From Gnetum montanum (Eukaryota > Streptophyta > Gnetopsida > Gnetales > Gnetaceae), in contig MNCI01005876.1 of assembly GCA_015680685.1 (NCBI GenBank), positions 462,543 to 526,542 on the forward strand: 64,000 bases of DNA, written 5' to 3'. The first letter of the stretch is position 1. The number at the start of each line of letters is the position of its first letter. The translations under genes were made by a program, and so were the position numbers. Below, piece by piece: positions 22,945-34,265 of this stretch. A model generated the notes under the pieces. It had not been told where the DNA came from. It was given only the letters and a program-made list of their open reading frames with translations, and did no database searches.

Positions 22945-24250
22945 ATGATAAAAGGACATCATACACCAAGCCTTCAATGTTTGATGGCATCAACTTCATG
23001 TATTGAAATGCTAGAATACAATGATTCTTTGAATCCATGAAGTTTGAAGTCTGGGAATCCATCCTTGAAGGATACTCTTCATCCATCAACACCACCATAA
23101 GAGCTTCAAAGGCATGAAGCAAATGGATCTAAGATGAAAAAATAAGTTCATGTTTGATTCAAAAGTAAAAAATTATCTTTATTATGCATTAAGTAAATCT
23201 AAATTTAATAGAGTAGTTGAGTGTAAAACCATGAAAGAAATTGGAAAACTCTAGAAGCTACCTATAAAGGTACATCTTTTGTCAAGCAATTTAAGCTTCT
23301 AGTGTTACAAAGTAAGTATGATAAACTCAAAATGAACGAAGGAGAGAAAATAAAGGACTACTTTTGTAAAGCTAATGATTTAGTTGTAGCCATCTGAGGA
23401 ACAAGAAAAGATTTACCTAAAAGCTATGTTATTATTAAAATGATTAGAACTTTTAGCCTAAGTATATATCAAAAGTTACAACCATGGAAGAAATTAGATA
23501 TTTCTTAGTCATAAAATTCAAAGAGCTTTAAAGTGCACTCATTACTTATGAGATGAATCTCATTAATGAAGGTACAATCAAAGAAAATCCTATTATCCTC
23601 AAAAGTTTATCAAAGGTGAAGAAGCCACCTGAACATAAAGCAAATAGTGAAGATGAATTGGCTCTTTTGACTAGAAGACTTTAAAGATTACTTCCTTGGA
23701 AAAGAAAGAGCCTCAACCAATCTAGCATCAAAGGAAAGGAATGAGGTAAGAATTTTAAAAATTCTAATCTTGATGCATCATCTATGGAATGTTGGGTTTG
23801 TGATGGTAGAGGCTATGAGGCCTTTGAATGTCCAAGTGTTGACAAGTTTCAACAGAGCGATCCATTTGAAGGTTTAATGAAAGAAAAAAAATCTTTACAC
23901 TAGGTGGAATGATGAACAAAGAAGGAAGAAAGCAGATGATTCTATGAAAAATTCAAATTTGATCTACATGGCTCTTACACATGAAAATTCTACATAAGAC
24001 CTTGAAGAGTCTTTGAGGATAGGTATAGTGAAATGCATGAGGAACTTATCTCTCTTCATTATTTTCTTAAGATATTAAAAAAGAGTGTACATAGAAGAGA
24101 GGATGAAATTTCTAATCTCTATAATATATGCTCCACTCTAAAAATAGAACTCTCAAATGTAAAGGCTAAGGTCCAATTACTAACTCATTTATATGAGCAA
24201 AAGTTTAGAGTCTCATGTGACACAAAGTTTAGAAAAAATTAGGAAGTGTC
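22945..24250 (+). pseudogene. Copia-B gag pseudogene
   Basis: Near 22975 the + strand reads MFDGINFMY and FEVWESILEGYSSS, as in the N-terminus of copia gag. Near 23245-23420 it reads LEATYKGTSFVKQFKLL and GEKIKDYFCKANDL, UBN2-like. A zinc knuckle at about 23790 reads CWVCDGRGYEAFEC, with the zinc-binding His changed to Tyr. A coiled-coil-like stretch (24033-24242) follows. Stops and frame shifts are frequent. Confidence 0.78.
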
Positions 24251-25100
24251 TCAAAATCAACACAATGATAAAGATCTGGAAGAGATTTTTCAAAAAGACC
24301 CTTACATAAATTTGGTTTCATCCAAAAGAAGAAATAATACCATGTTTAATTATCCAATCCAAATTAGAGATGCTACATATTTTTGCTGTGAAATTTGTGG
24401 TCATGTACAAACTTACCATTGGATCACAATAACATGGATACATGGTCTTACCAAGAGAAGTCTAGAAAGTGTAATTTACAAGGTAGAAAAGCTAATAAAG
24501 AAGAGGAAGTTATGATCATTGATGAAATTTGAGGATTAGAACCCATAACTAGCAAAACTTATCAATCCTCTCATTTTGGAAAACATGAGCATGAAAAAGC
24601 AACAACCTCAAATAAATTTAGAGTTTTAAGCAAAGATGCAGATGATAGAAAAGGTAAGGAATAGTTGCATGCTTGGGAGGTACTCTATGATGGAGGATCT
24701 TATTTTAAGCTTCATTACTCATGTTCTTGCTTAGAAACAAGAAAGGTAAGTAATGGTAAATCTTTATTCCTTATCTTGGTAAACTTAGTTTAGACTACTT
24801 TATTTTTATAGATGTTAGTAGTTAAAAAAGTAACTGAATGGATGCTAATGGAACTCTTTGGTTATCCAAAGAAAACCTCACTTAATCTTGTAAGATGTTG
24901 AGATGTAGATAAAAACATGTGACTATGGACATTAAATTAACTTAAGGAAGGATCAAGGAACAAGAACTCACAAAGTAGGGTTTGGTAAGTTTGCATGTTA
25001 TGATCTATAGTGGTAAGATCATCATATTTCTATCAAAACATATATATGATCTAGGTCATATGATGCAAATTTTATTATACTTGTATTACTTGTTGGGTGA
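24251..25100 (+). other. Copia-B downstream remnant, unresolved
   Basis: This continues the copia-B decay zone. A short open frame at 24246-24515 has no clear pol motif. No protease or integrase motif could be defended. Confidence 0.4.
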
Positions 25101-25655
25101 TGATGAGCAACAAGGACCCCCTAGTCCAACCATATGAATCACAAGCATTACACTAATGATTTGGTCAAATTCCATGGACTTAGCCCTTAAATGCGCTAGG
25201 CAAGGATAGTAACTTAAAGACATGATCGTTGTCTTCTTGACATCACTTGTGTAAGCTCAAATATATGGTTAAGTGTAAGCCAAGGCACATGATTTGTATT
25301 TGTATTTTTATATTTTATCTAATGTGAAATAAAGAGAATTAATTAAAGATTAACTATTCAATTATCTAATGTTTTAATCTTACTAGCTTAACATAAGCAT
25401 CTAGGCCCACCCTCTATACATCCTGAACTCATTATAAATGCCACTAGGTTACAAAGTGTTAGATTGCTAGATGAACTACGCAATAACACCATTGAGATTA
25501 TGAAGCATTAACAGTATGCTCAAGGTAATCGTACTTATGTGTATTAATTAACCATGTTAATTAACTAAGAACATAGATGTAAAATGCACGAATAATAAAG
25601 TACATGGAAATAAACATTAATCTGTTCTAAGTACTACACAAGTTTTTGAACCAGT
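25101..25655 (-). repeat. Reversed gypsy-A-type LTR fragment
   Basis: TGATGAGCAACAAGG at 25101 is the complement of a gypsy-A LTR 3' end. Order and content then follow the LTR backwards: the AGCTTAACATAAGCATCT stretch near 25385, ACATCCTGAAC near 25420, and the TAAGTACTACACAAG stretch near 25629. The fragment stops at the next element and does not resume beyond it. Confidence 0.75.
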
Positions 25656-25662
25656 GCCAAGA

Positions 25663-26389
25663 TGGCCACCGGGTGAGTCGCAGAGGAATATTTTTACCTC
25701 ACCAAGTGATAGCGCTAAGTGCTTCGACACCTAGCCAGCTACTCCCAACGACGCATATCACATCTTTAGGCATGGGCATTCCTGGCCTAGCCAGTACTCC
25801 AGTATCTGGCAGGGTATCTCCCAGTAGCTCCCACATCAGTTCACCAGAGATGCACCAACACCTCTGATAGGCACGGGCATTCCCGGCCTTACCAGTACAC
25901 TCTTGTAACTGGCACTTCCTCTTGTCGCCCCAACAGGAGGGTGGTCTGGCCTCGCACCAGACTGGCATGGCTCTCCTGCCAGCCGGGCACCACACCAAGA
26001 TGCCTTCTTGGCTGCCTACATACCTACTTGCAGTGTAGGATCAGGGCCATGTAGTTCTAAATCTGCATCGACCCCAACTCGCCGTAGCAAGAGTGCATGC
26101 GATACATGCATGGACATCTCCAAACGTAACCGCTCGCATGTGCCACACCCAAAGGTAACAGATGCGCATGCACTGCATCTAGATCAGTCCATCTACAGCC
26201 TCTTTGCATGCGTTGCCCCTAGCTCTATCTGTTTAGGTAACACCAGCTACCTAGCGCACCTGCTACGCGCTCGTTACGCAAGTCATCTGTAGAGAACAGA
26301 TGCCTTGCCACACCCCTGGTGTGAACCCTCCATAGCTCATGCGTGCCTAGGCACGAGCATTCGCATTGGGAGCTCAAAGGGCCATGAAA
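25663..26389 (-). repeat. 3' LTR of the short GC-rich element
   Basis: Aligns with 26848-27571 with scattered substitutions, many at CpG. Both copies contain an internal imperfect duplication of about 37 bp built on GGGCATTCC...GGCC...CCAGTAC. Open frames here on both strands are shadows of GC-rich repeat DNA. Confidence 0.88.
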
Positions 26390-26403
26390 AACCCACCCCC
26401 ACC
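26390..26403 (-). other. Polypurine tract of the short GC-rich element
   Basis: The minus strand reads GGTGGGGGTGGGTT immediately before the 3' LTR, a convincing plus-strand primer. Confidence 0.75.
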
Positions 26404-26830
26404 GGATGAGAAGTTCGACATCCTCGTCGAAAGTCCCCTTTGAGTAGGAGTTCGAACAACTCCTCGCCACGGTCTATTGTGGCGTCCATTTCACTACCGT
26501 CCTTCACCGAGAACAAGTAGTTTTTTCAACTCAGCAAACATGCTGCCTAGTTCTCCTAACCAGGTCGATCAAAGCAATCGAAGTCGAACTTCGTAAGGTA
26601 CTCCAACACCTTGCCTGCAGCTTTGGAGAACACCGACTCTCCATATGGGACATACAAAGGTTTGAAGGTAGCAAGCCTCCAACAGCTCCCGTAACTGCCT
26701 CTGCAGTTCATCCCACTCTTGTGGGGAATGTCCAACATGGAACACTCACAGGCACACTCGCCCTGGTTCCATTTGCTTGCGCAACTTAGCAAGCTTTGTG
26801 AGTCGACTCCTTCGACTCTACAAGGTCTGC
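26404..26830 (-). other. Internal region of the short element, gag-like relic
   Basis: About 430 bp lies between the purine tract and the primer site. The minus strand has an open frame of 96 codons beginning inside the primer site, with no recognised domain. Another frame reads Leu/Arg-rich coiled-coil-like sequence (LTKLAKLRKQMEPG, ELQRQLRELLE), which could be a gag relic or a leader. Confidence 0.4.
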
Positions 26831-26845
26831 CTTGCTCCGATACCA
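26831..26845 (-). other. Primer-binding site of the short GC-rich element
   Basis: The minus strand reads TGGTATCGGAGCAAG, two bases after the 5' LTR. This matches the iMet primer site TGGTATCAGAGC with one change. Confidence 0.85.
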
Positions 26846-26847
26846 AT

Positions 26848-27571
26848 TGTCACTGGGTGAGTCGCAGCGGAATATTTTTACCTCACCAAGTAATAGCACT
26901 AAGTGCTCCAACACCTAGCCAGCTACTCCCAACGACGCATATCTCGTCTTTAGGCACAGGCATTCCCGACTTGGCCAGTACTCCAGTATCTGGCATGCTA
27001 CCTCCTAGTAGCTCCCACAACAATTCACTAGAGATGCACCAACACCTCTGATAGGCGTGGGCATTCCCGGCCTTACCAATACGCTCTTGTAACTGTCACT
27101 TCCTCCTGTCGCCCCAACAGGAGGGTGGTCTGGCCTCGCACCAGACCGGCATGGCTCTCCCGCCAGCCGGGCACCGCACCAAGATGCCTTCTTGGCTGCC
27201 TACATACCTACTCTCAGCATAGGATCAGGGCCATGTAGTTCTAAATCTACATCGGCCCCAACTTGCCATAGCAAGAGTGCATGCGATATGCCTGGACGTC
27301 TCCAAACGTAACCGCTTGCATATGCCACACCCAAAGCTAACAGATGCGCATGCACTGCATCTAGATCAGTCCATCTGCAGCCTCTTTGCATGCGTTGCCC
27401 CTAGCTCCATCTGTTTAGGTAACACCAACTACCTAGCGCACCTGCTACGCGCTCGTTACGCAAGTCATCTGTAGAGAACAGATGCCTTGCCACACCCCTG
27501 GTGTGAACCCTCCATAGCTCATGCGTGCCTAGGCACGAGCATTCGCATTGGGAGCTCAAAGGGTCGTGACA
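26848..27571 (-). repeat. 5' LTR of the short GC-rich element
   Basis: On the + strand it begins TGTCACTGGGTGAG and ends GGTCGTGACA, giving perfect 6-bp inverted ends. Confidence 0.88.
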
Positions 27572-28185
27572 AGAAATTTTGAATTTAAAGGAAATTTTAT
27601 ATAAAAACATTAAAGATAACTCAAAATTGATGAGAAGTTGATCATAAAATCATGCATAAATTCAAAAATGATATCCATGATGTTCTTGAAGATGTGAGGT
27701 TTGGTTCAGAGCCATGATCAACAAAAATTATGCAAGTGGATCCTCCACAAAGAAGGCTCCTACCATAATGCCCTTACATAACTATTTCTATAGATGTTTG
27801 CAAAAACAAAGTTTGTAAACCAGAGAATCTCAGAATAACTTTGTACAAGAGCTTCAACCCAAATAGGCACAAATATTAGTTGAAGATGAGTAGCCATAGG
27901 AATCCAGTTCCCAACTGTCAACACGATTCCGAAAATGTAGGCAGAATCACAGTTCCGGTAAAGCATAGTGTAACAGCATACTTGTTACACTACAAGTAAG
28001 GTGAGATCGTCATCGATCTTCTACATAACAAACGGTATGTACGTCACCCACCAAAAATAATAAAAAAAGAAATCCCACAGAGTAATTTGTGCAGAATTTC
28101 TGCATGGAATTACCGTCATGAATTGAAACAACAATGACAATGATCCGATTAACACAGCAATGTAGCGGCCGAGGCAGCAAGGGAC

Positions 28186-28191
28186 CACGTG
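28186..28191. promoter_or_regulatory. G-box CACGTG
   Basis: ACCACGTGTG contains a perfect CACGTG, the core bound by plant bZIP/bHLH factors. It lies 265 bp upstream of the TATA-like box. A single hexamer can occur by chance. Confidence 0.35.
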
Positions 28192-28364
28192 TGTGGAGTT
28201 TCCACTAAAGAAGTTAAGTTGCTCATTTTCAGGCTGCATCGATCTTAAGCACAAACGGATTCAACTTTAATTGCAGTTGGCCGGACCCACAAGTCTAGGC
28301 ACGACATATTCCAGTCTGAGGATGCGGGGAATATGCTAATATTCCTCCTCAGTCGGTATATGCT

Positions 28365-28370
28365 TTGACC
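28365..28370 (+). promoter_or_regulatory. W-box-like TTGACC
   Basis: CTTTGACCAAAAGTC contains the TTGAC core of WRKY sites, 85 bp upstream of the TATA-like box. Confidence 0.35.
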
Positions 28371-28450
28371 AAAAGTCCGTGTGGAGGGATTTATCTGCAT
28401 CGTTGGAAATGCATATGCTTATTCATCGCAGAATATCCAGTTCTTTACAT

Positions 28451-28460
28451 TATATAAAAG
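28451..28460 (+). promoter_or_regulatory. TATA box candidate
   Basis: TATATAAAAG in a locally GC-balanced context matches the plant TATA consensus. A start of transcription would be expected near 28480-28490, ahead of the ATG at 28596. Confidence 0.4.
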
Positions 28461-28595
28461 TAACCGTTGATCGTTTCAATAATCAAGGCAACTGAGCATT
28501 TCAAAACTTCAAATGTCAAAGTTCGTGAAAATGCAGAATATTTGCAGGCAACTCTCTTTTGGCGGATGAATCACCAAGCACGGAGCATCACAGAC

Positions 28596-28778
28596 ATGGC
28601 TGGCTTAACAGCTCCTTCTGCCAAAGGAGAGTTGCCCTGCGAAGTTTCTGCATTAATTAATAATTATTATCATTTAAAATCTGCTGTTACTCTGCCATAT
28701 TGCAGAACCTCGCAGTCCGTGCAATGTCTTATTAGGAATTGCATTTTTGAAAATTCCTTTGTTTATAATTGTATATGA
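28596..28778 (+). CDS. Possible small ORF or truncated first exon
   Basis: ATG 28596 opens a 60-codon frame beginning MAGLTAPSAKGELPCEVSAL, about 140 bp downstream of the TATA-like box. The first 20 codons have coding-like composition, then the sequence becomes AT-rich. A splice donor might end the real exon earlier, but none is convincing. It may be the 5' remnant of a gene or a chance frame. Confidence 0.25.
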   Translation: MAGLTAPSAKGELPCEVSALINNYYHLKSAVTLPYCRTSQSVQCLIRNCIFENSFVYNCI

Positions 28779-29422
28779 CAGCTCGACCTTGTTCAGTAAG
28801 TGGCATCTTCTTAAGCTTCTTAATTTTCTTTCCGTGATTATTTTTTATCCAATCTCAACTTAACTTGCTTGAGGCTTGTTATTCAGTGCTTAGTTTCGAA
28901 AAGCAGAACTACAGAATGCCAAGGTGAAAGACAGTTTACAAATCTGAAGTTCGACGTGACTTCGCTGCAACAAAAACAAGCGTTAACTGCATACAACAGG
29001 AGTTGTCTTTTAACGTGAAATTTCGTTCATTGAAGACGTGGGATCTGAACCTGCGTTATTTTGTTCATTTGTTATTAAATCACGCTAATTTCTCCTCTTC
29101 TCTCTTGTCCAAATGTATACCCATTTCAGTATAATAATACCTAAATCTCTGTTGTTACGAATTGTCGGAAAGGCATCTGGATATAAGGATAACAAGCCAA
29201 GCCAGCTTTATGCACGTGAACGAGGGAGGATGCTGGGCTGCACTGAAAACCATTAACTTGTATAATGCTTAACAGTTTTCCTTTTCACAGAATAAGTACT
29301 CTTTCAAAGGTTACAATTTCTTTCTTTGCAAGATTCTTGTTACCTAAGTATGCATGGTGCAAACATGGTTATTCATAAATATTAGTGGCACAAAAATAAC
29401 ATAACAACAAAGGAAAATAACT

Positions 29423-30060
29423 TGCAGAATGGAGTGAGAGAGAAACAAGGGAGATAAACAGGAAAGCAACTTCTCAACTTTTTACAAAAATCTTCAAAAC
29501 TATAATGATACATAAATATGATACATAGATATGTTTACGATGATCACAAGTCACTTTCACACAACAAACCTTACACAAGAGACCACACACTCTAAATGAA
29601 TGCACTCACCATAACCAGCACAAGATGGATTTAAATAGCCACACACTCTCAACTCACTAGCCATAACCAACTTAAGATGGATTTAAATAGCCATTGAACG
29701 TTAAAAGAATGGAAACAACCAATAATTAACTTAGACAGATCTTCACTTTTCTTTTACAACAAGTTTTAGAAATCTTAACTCTTCTCTAGAAGATTCTAAA
29801 ACTAATAAAAGAGGAAAGTGAAGTTCAAACAAGGTTAGCTATAGATTTTGTCTTCATATCTCTAACAACTCCTTCCTAGGCCAAAACTCTTCAAATCTAA
29901 TCCTCTTTCAATTATACAATGCCCATTGGTTTGGTAAATGAAGATGTCACATGAAGGTAGCCTCTGATATAAAGATTCATGATTTATACCACTTGTGGTA
30001 TCGCGTCTCTCTAATGCCATTCTCTTTACCACCTTTTCTTTCCATTTCGTTCCCACTATA
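29423..30060 (-). mobile_element. Copia 3' remnant: pol end plus 3' LTR
   Basis: On the minus strand, GACATCTTCATTTACCAAAC and AGATTTGAAGAG recall the DIFTKP and FEEF motifs that close copia RNase H. They are followed by a purine tract AGGAAGGAG and a probable LTR starting TGTTAGAGATATG at 29867. The LTR appears to end at CTGCA (29423), about 445 bp. The rest of the element is missing towards 30.5 kb. A minus-strand open frame at 29862-30056 overlaps the pol end but is probably out of frame. Confidence 0.6.
29609..29694 (-). repeat. 53-bp tandem repeat in copia LTR
   Basis: CCATAACCAGCACAAGATGG at 29609 and CCATAACCAACTTAAGATGG at 29662 are each followed by ATTTAAATAGCCA, a period of 53 bp. 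The second unit ends in CATTGAACG. Confidence 0.8.
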
Positions 30061-30518
30061 CTTATTTATATTTAAAGCCTTATCTTCACTAGTACAAGGT
30101 GAAAACTAGCAAATGTAGCTCTATCATCACTTGTAAATTGAAGTAAATTGGAAATAATTTGTTGGTTCATTTCTAGTGCTCATGGAATCAAAGGAAGTTA
30201 CATCTCCAGCTAATATGTAAAATCTTTATAATGACATTATGCTTTTTGGGAAATTTTAATACTAAGTATAAAGTATGATGAATTATATAGTTTAGGAATA
30301 TAAAAAGGTAGGAACAAATTTTTTTTTTAACCATGACTAAAATCTGTATCTATATGATAATATAACTATGTAAAATATCATTATGGTATTATTGTTTTAC
30401 ATTATTGGTAATAGTTTTACAAGAATTGGACTTTATGTATAATATTCTATTAGTGTAGTATGATAAGTGGGTCCTAGAATGCTTCTATCACACAATATGG
30501 GTAATAAAGTTGAATTGT
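30061..30518. other. AT-rich DNA without a call
   Basis: Between the copia remnant and the LINE target duplication. I see no coding, repeat or regulatory signal that can be defended. Confidence 0.5.
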
Positions 30519-30697
30519 CAATGTGGTTGTATATTTTTTTTTTTTGAAAAAGGTCAGGCTATATTAATTATCAAAATGGAAAAAAAACAAGGAGAAGCTA
30601 TACACAGGCACAGCGTGGGCCAGGGCTGCTGGCCCCACCGGACAAGGAAATCCCCACCAAGAACACCCGTAGCCAAAAAGACCACCCACCCCCAAGA

Positions 30698-30781
30698 CCA
30701 AAATTTCCCGTCAGAAAAGACACCACCCAGGGCGCCCAGACAAAATTTCCCGTCAGGAAAGACTCCACCCAGGGCGCCCAG
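30698..30781 (-). repeat. 42-bp tandem repeat in LINE 3' UTR
   Basis: AAATTTCCCGTCAG occurs at about 30701 and 30743, each followed by a CACCCAGGGCGCCCAGACAA-type end. Two units with few differences. Confidence 0.85.
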
Positions 30782-31772
30782 ACAACCTGCAACGACTGCA
30801 GGCAGTCGAGAGACGCGTCCGGTCCTTATTGGTCGGCCATCCTGGGCTGCTGATTTCCCTCCGCCCTGCGCCGTCTATATTCGCCGATGATCTGGGCGAT
30901 GCCGGTCCTGCGTGAACTGGGGGCGTTTGCCACCCAAGCCTGCATAAGGATGATCGGGGTCTGATTCCCGAGAGATGCAGAGGTGCCAGCATTCCGTTCC
31001 TGCCTCTCCTTCTTGTGAAGCTGTCCAGGGCTCGTCCACGCCGGGGCTTCATCGTGGGGGAGGGTTCCCGTCGTGTGAGGTGGCCCCCCCGTGACCCCAC
31101 CACGTTTGCGTCTGCTGCTGTAAGGAAGGTTTGGAGGTGGGTGGAGGAGCCATTGCTGAGGCAATTTCCGTCCAAAGAGTCCGCGTCTTGCTGACCAAGG
31201 TGCTCACTAAGGGGATTGCGGTGCCGTTAAAAATGCAGTCATTCCTGGCCCGCCACAGGACCCAGAGCGCCGCCAGTGTTGCCGAGTTGCTAGAGAATTG
31301 CAGAGAGCGAAGCCCCGCCGTTCGCCACATCTGTTTAGTTATGTGGCACTCGAGAACAAAATGCTGCTGAGTCTCAACCTGCTGATTGCACATTGGGCAC
31401 AGATTGTTGATTGCCATGCCCCGGGCCTGCAGCACAGCACGGACCGGGAGTGCCTGATGCAGAATCAACCACCCAAAGGCTTTAATTTTTTCGGGAAGAA
31501 TGCCTTTCCACAACCGCTTTCAGCATGGGTCGGCCGGGAACAGCTTCTGCAGGAGCTGCCGGGGGTGCAGGTGGATCTCATCAACGCTGTCCATCGCTCT
31601 AACCTTAGCGCAGAGCTGTCTCCAAGTGTTGGAGTCAGAGGCTGCTGCCGTCCAGGGACTGTATTTTTCCCTCAAGATTTGCACCCAGAGGGAAGGGTCC
31701 TCGGTGTCAGTGGTCAAGCGTCGGAGGAGCCTATGCCGGCCCAGGGCCACTTCCAGGGAGAAGGGGAGGAGA

Positions 31773-31790
31773 CCCCCCCCCCCCCCCCCC
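31773..31790 (-). repeat. 18-base C homopolymer in LINE ORF2
   Basis: Eighteen consecutive C on the + strand give six Gly codons between PRYA and LLPF. The length is a multiple of three, so the frame is kept. Relatives usually have a short Gly-rich GGLGL here, so this is likely an expansion or a sequencing-sensitive tract. Confidence 0.85.
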
Positions 31791-32016
31791 GCATACCGGG
31801 GTCGCGCGATTTTTGGCCATGCCAACAGATGCATCCTATTTCCTCCCTTTTAGCTAGACCAAACAAAGTTGAGAATAATCTGGTCAATCTTGGCAGTGAC
31901 GCCGAGGGGCGGGGACGCCACCGAGGCCGCGAACCGCGTCATGGCCCCCAACACTGAGGACGCCAACACCATCTTCCCTTTACGCGTCAGGAAATTATTT
32001 GTCCAGTGAGCAGCAC

Positions 32017-32136
32017 GCTTCTGCAACCTTGCAATGAGCGCCTGCCAGGTTTGCTGCCTGTGCCAGTTATGCATAGGCTTCTGCAACCTTGCAATGAGCG
32101 CCTGCCAGGTTTGCTGCCTGTGCCAGTTATGCATAG
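32017..32136 (-). repeat. 60-bp perfect tandem duplication in LINE ORF2
   Basis: The 60 bases at 32017-32076 recur identically at 32077-32136. The protein carries MHNWHRQQTWQALIARLQKP twice in tandem, after the RT palm. The exactness means it is very recent or an assembly artefact. Confidence 0.95.
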
Positions 32137-34265
32137 GAATGCCCAGGTAAGTTGCATCAGCTGCCCCCGGGAGAATCCCCAGGAGTTGGACGATTTTGCT
32201 GCACACGGATGGGTGAGTGTGGGTGAAAAAAAGCGCAGATTTCCCTGGGTTGGGCTCCAGGCCAGTCTCCCGGTGCAGCCTGTCCAGCGCTTTCAGAATC
32301 GCCCTGGCCTGCGGAACAGCGCCCCGGGTGTAAATCATGGTGTCATCCGCAAAGTGTGCAGAGAGGCAGTGGATGCCGTGGACATTCAACCCCATAACTC
32401 CTTCTTCCGTACAGTACGTTTGCAGGAGGTCCATCAAAATCAGGAAGAGGAGCGGGGACAGAGGGTCTCCTTGACGCAACCCACGGCCAGTCCCATGAAA
32501 GCCCCACAACTGCCCATCGATATCGATCGAGAACCGTCCGCCACGCTGGATCTGCAGGCAGAGGTCTACGAAAGCCGGGTCCAACCCTTTAGCGAGCAGG
32601 ACAGACCTCAAGGCTGTCCAACTAACAGAATCGTAAGCCTTCGTAATGTCCAGCTTGATGCACAGGCCCGGAAGTTTGGCAGTCTGAAGGGAGTGCTGGA
32701 CCTCTTGGAGCAGCAGGACCTGGTCCTGCAGGTGGCGTCCCTTCAAGAACGCAGCCTGGTGCTTACCCACAAGCCGCGTCATGAGCGGCTGCAGTCTAGC
32801 CACCAGCAGGCGGGAGAAAAGCCGCATTAGGGAGTTACAGACCCCAATGGGGCGAAAATGGCCAGGGGATGTGGGATTTTCCGTCTTCGGAAGTAGCACC
32901 ACGCGCAAGCAGTTAATTTCATTTCGCACCTGTCTCCTTGCCAACATGTGATTCAGCGTGTCCAGCAGGTTTTGTCCCAGAACATCCTCGAAAGTAGCGA
33001 AAAATTCTATGGGCCAGCCGTCCGGTCTAGGAGCCTTGTTTACAGGCATTCCCTTCAGCGCCGCGTGCAGCTCCTGGCGCGTGAAGGGCCTTAGGAGCTG
33101 GAAATTATCAGCCGGGTTCAGAACTCTGGCCACTGGAACTGAAACAGGGTTCGTTAGCTGCCATTCCCACACCTGCCGCTAGTAGTGTAGGAGGCTGTCA
33201 GCACACGTCAGCGACTCGCCTTGCAGGAGGCGCTGAAGCGGTCCATTACGGGAGCCGCGGTGTGCCTTTGCGGCAAAGAAGAAGAATTTTGTGTGCCGGT
33301 CCCCTGCCTGCAACCACTGAATCCTTGCCCTCTGCCGCCAGTATTCCTCCTCCTCCTGGTGCAAGATCTGCAGCTCGGCCTGGAGGGCCAGCTCCTCCGC
33401 GGTAAGGTCTGCCCCACCCCCTTGCTGCTCCTGCAGCAATTGGATGGCCTGTAGTTTGGCCTGCAACTGGCTGCGCCCCACCTTGAAACGGTATTTCTCG
33501 GAAGGGGCGGTATTTTGAATTTGCCGTTTCAACGTTCGCAGGCCATTCTTGAGAAATTCGCGCGGGTCTCCCCAGGCGCTATACGGCTGCCAAATGTCGT
33601 GCACCAATTTCCCAAGCCACCGCATGCGGAGCCAGGAGCGCTCAAAACGGAAAATTCTCGGTTTCTGGAACCCACCCCGCTCCAGTTTGCAGAAAATGGG
33701 CCGGTGGTCAGAGGCCATGCGGGCACCACCGTACGCCTGAAACTCCCACTCGTTCAGCAATTTCGCGCTGGCCCAGATATGATCAATTTGGGATTGGACC
33801 CGCGCAGCACCTTGCCTGTGGTTGCTCCACGTGTACGCGGACCCGGGAATTTCCATATCGTTCAGATTGTATTGTTGAAGCAGGGCGAGCATCTCAATTG
33901 CCCCTGGGGGCTCAGCCGAATTATTACCTGTCTTTTCCCAGGTGAAGAGCCTCTGATTAAAATCACCGATTAAAAGCCAGCTGGCCTTCCGTGGAACAAG
34001 CCCCGCAACCCTAGAGAGCTCCTGCAAACGCGTCGACCACCCTTGGGCACCGTACACATTAGTGAGCCAAACGTTCTGGCCAGGCAGATGTATCGTAATG
34101 CTCCAGTCTGACATGTCCTGGACATGCGAGGCCGCTTTGGTCAGGATCGCGAGCCCCCCCGCTCGCCCCCTGCTGGGCGCCAGGTGGCTGTGCCACCCCG
34201 GCCACCGAAGAGTCTGATCCTCCGTTTCCTTTAGCTGCAATTTTGTTTCCCGCAGACATACAATG

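Larger units (their letters stand above)
21855..25100 (+). mobile_element. Copia-B, 5' portion of a Ty1/copia element
   Basis: A probable LTR (TGTCAATACC start, end near 22890) is followed by an iMet-type primer site and decayed copia gag with a zinc knuckle. The sequence then meets a reversed gypsy-A-type LTR fragment at 25101. No reverse transcriptase or 3' LTR is present, so the element is truncated. The LTR start is set where similarity to copy 2 stops and a TG occurs; it is not confirmed by a second LTR. Confidence 0.7.
25663..27571 (-). mobile_element. Short non-autonomous LTR element, GC-rich
   Basis: Two direct repeats of 727 and 724 bp flank about 458 bp. The + strand ends are TGTCAC...GTGACA in the right copy. 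On the minus strand an iMet-type primer site follows the 26848-27571 LTR, and a G-rich tract precedes the 25663-26389 LTR, so the element points leftward. It has no pol domain, so it depends on another element. CAAGA precedes it (25658-25662) and recurs at 27570-27574, overlapping the LTR end by two bases, so the target duplication is tentative. It is far richer in GC and CpG than its surroundings. Confidence 0.85.
27572..29422. other. Low-copy-looking region with promoter-like stretch
   Basis: No retroelement domain was recognised. Base composition is more balanced than in the neighbours from about 27900 to 29250. On the minus strand 27760-27966 is an open, hydrophobic 68-codon frame (YIFGIVLTVGNWIP) without a family. 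Promoter-like motifs cluster at 28186-28458 (separate entries). This is the part of the window most like host intergenic or genic DNA. Confidence 0.4.

Noticed and set aside
25646-27610. Open frames on both strands in the GC-rich repeats, some duplicated at about 1.2 kb spacing
   Set aside because: They fall inside the two LTRs of the short element and are repeated only because the LTRs are.
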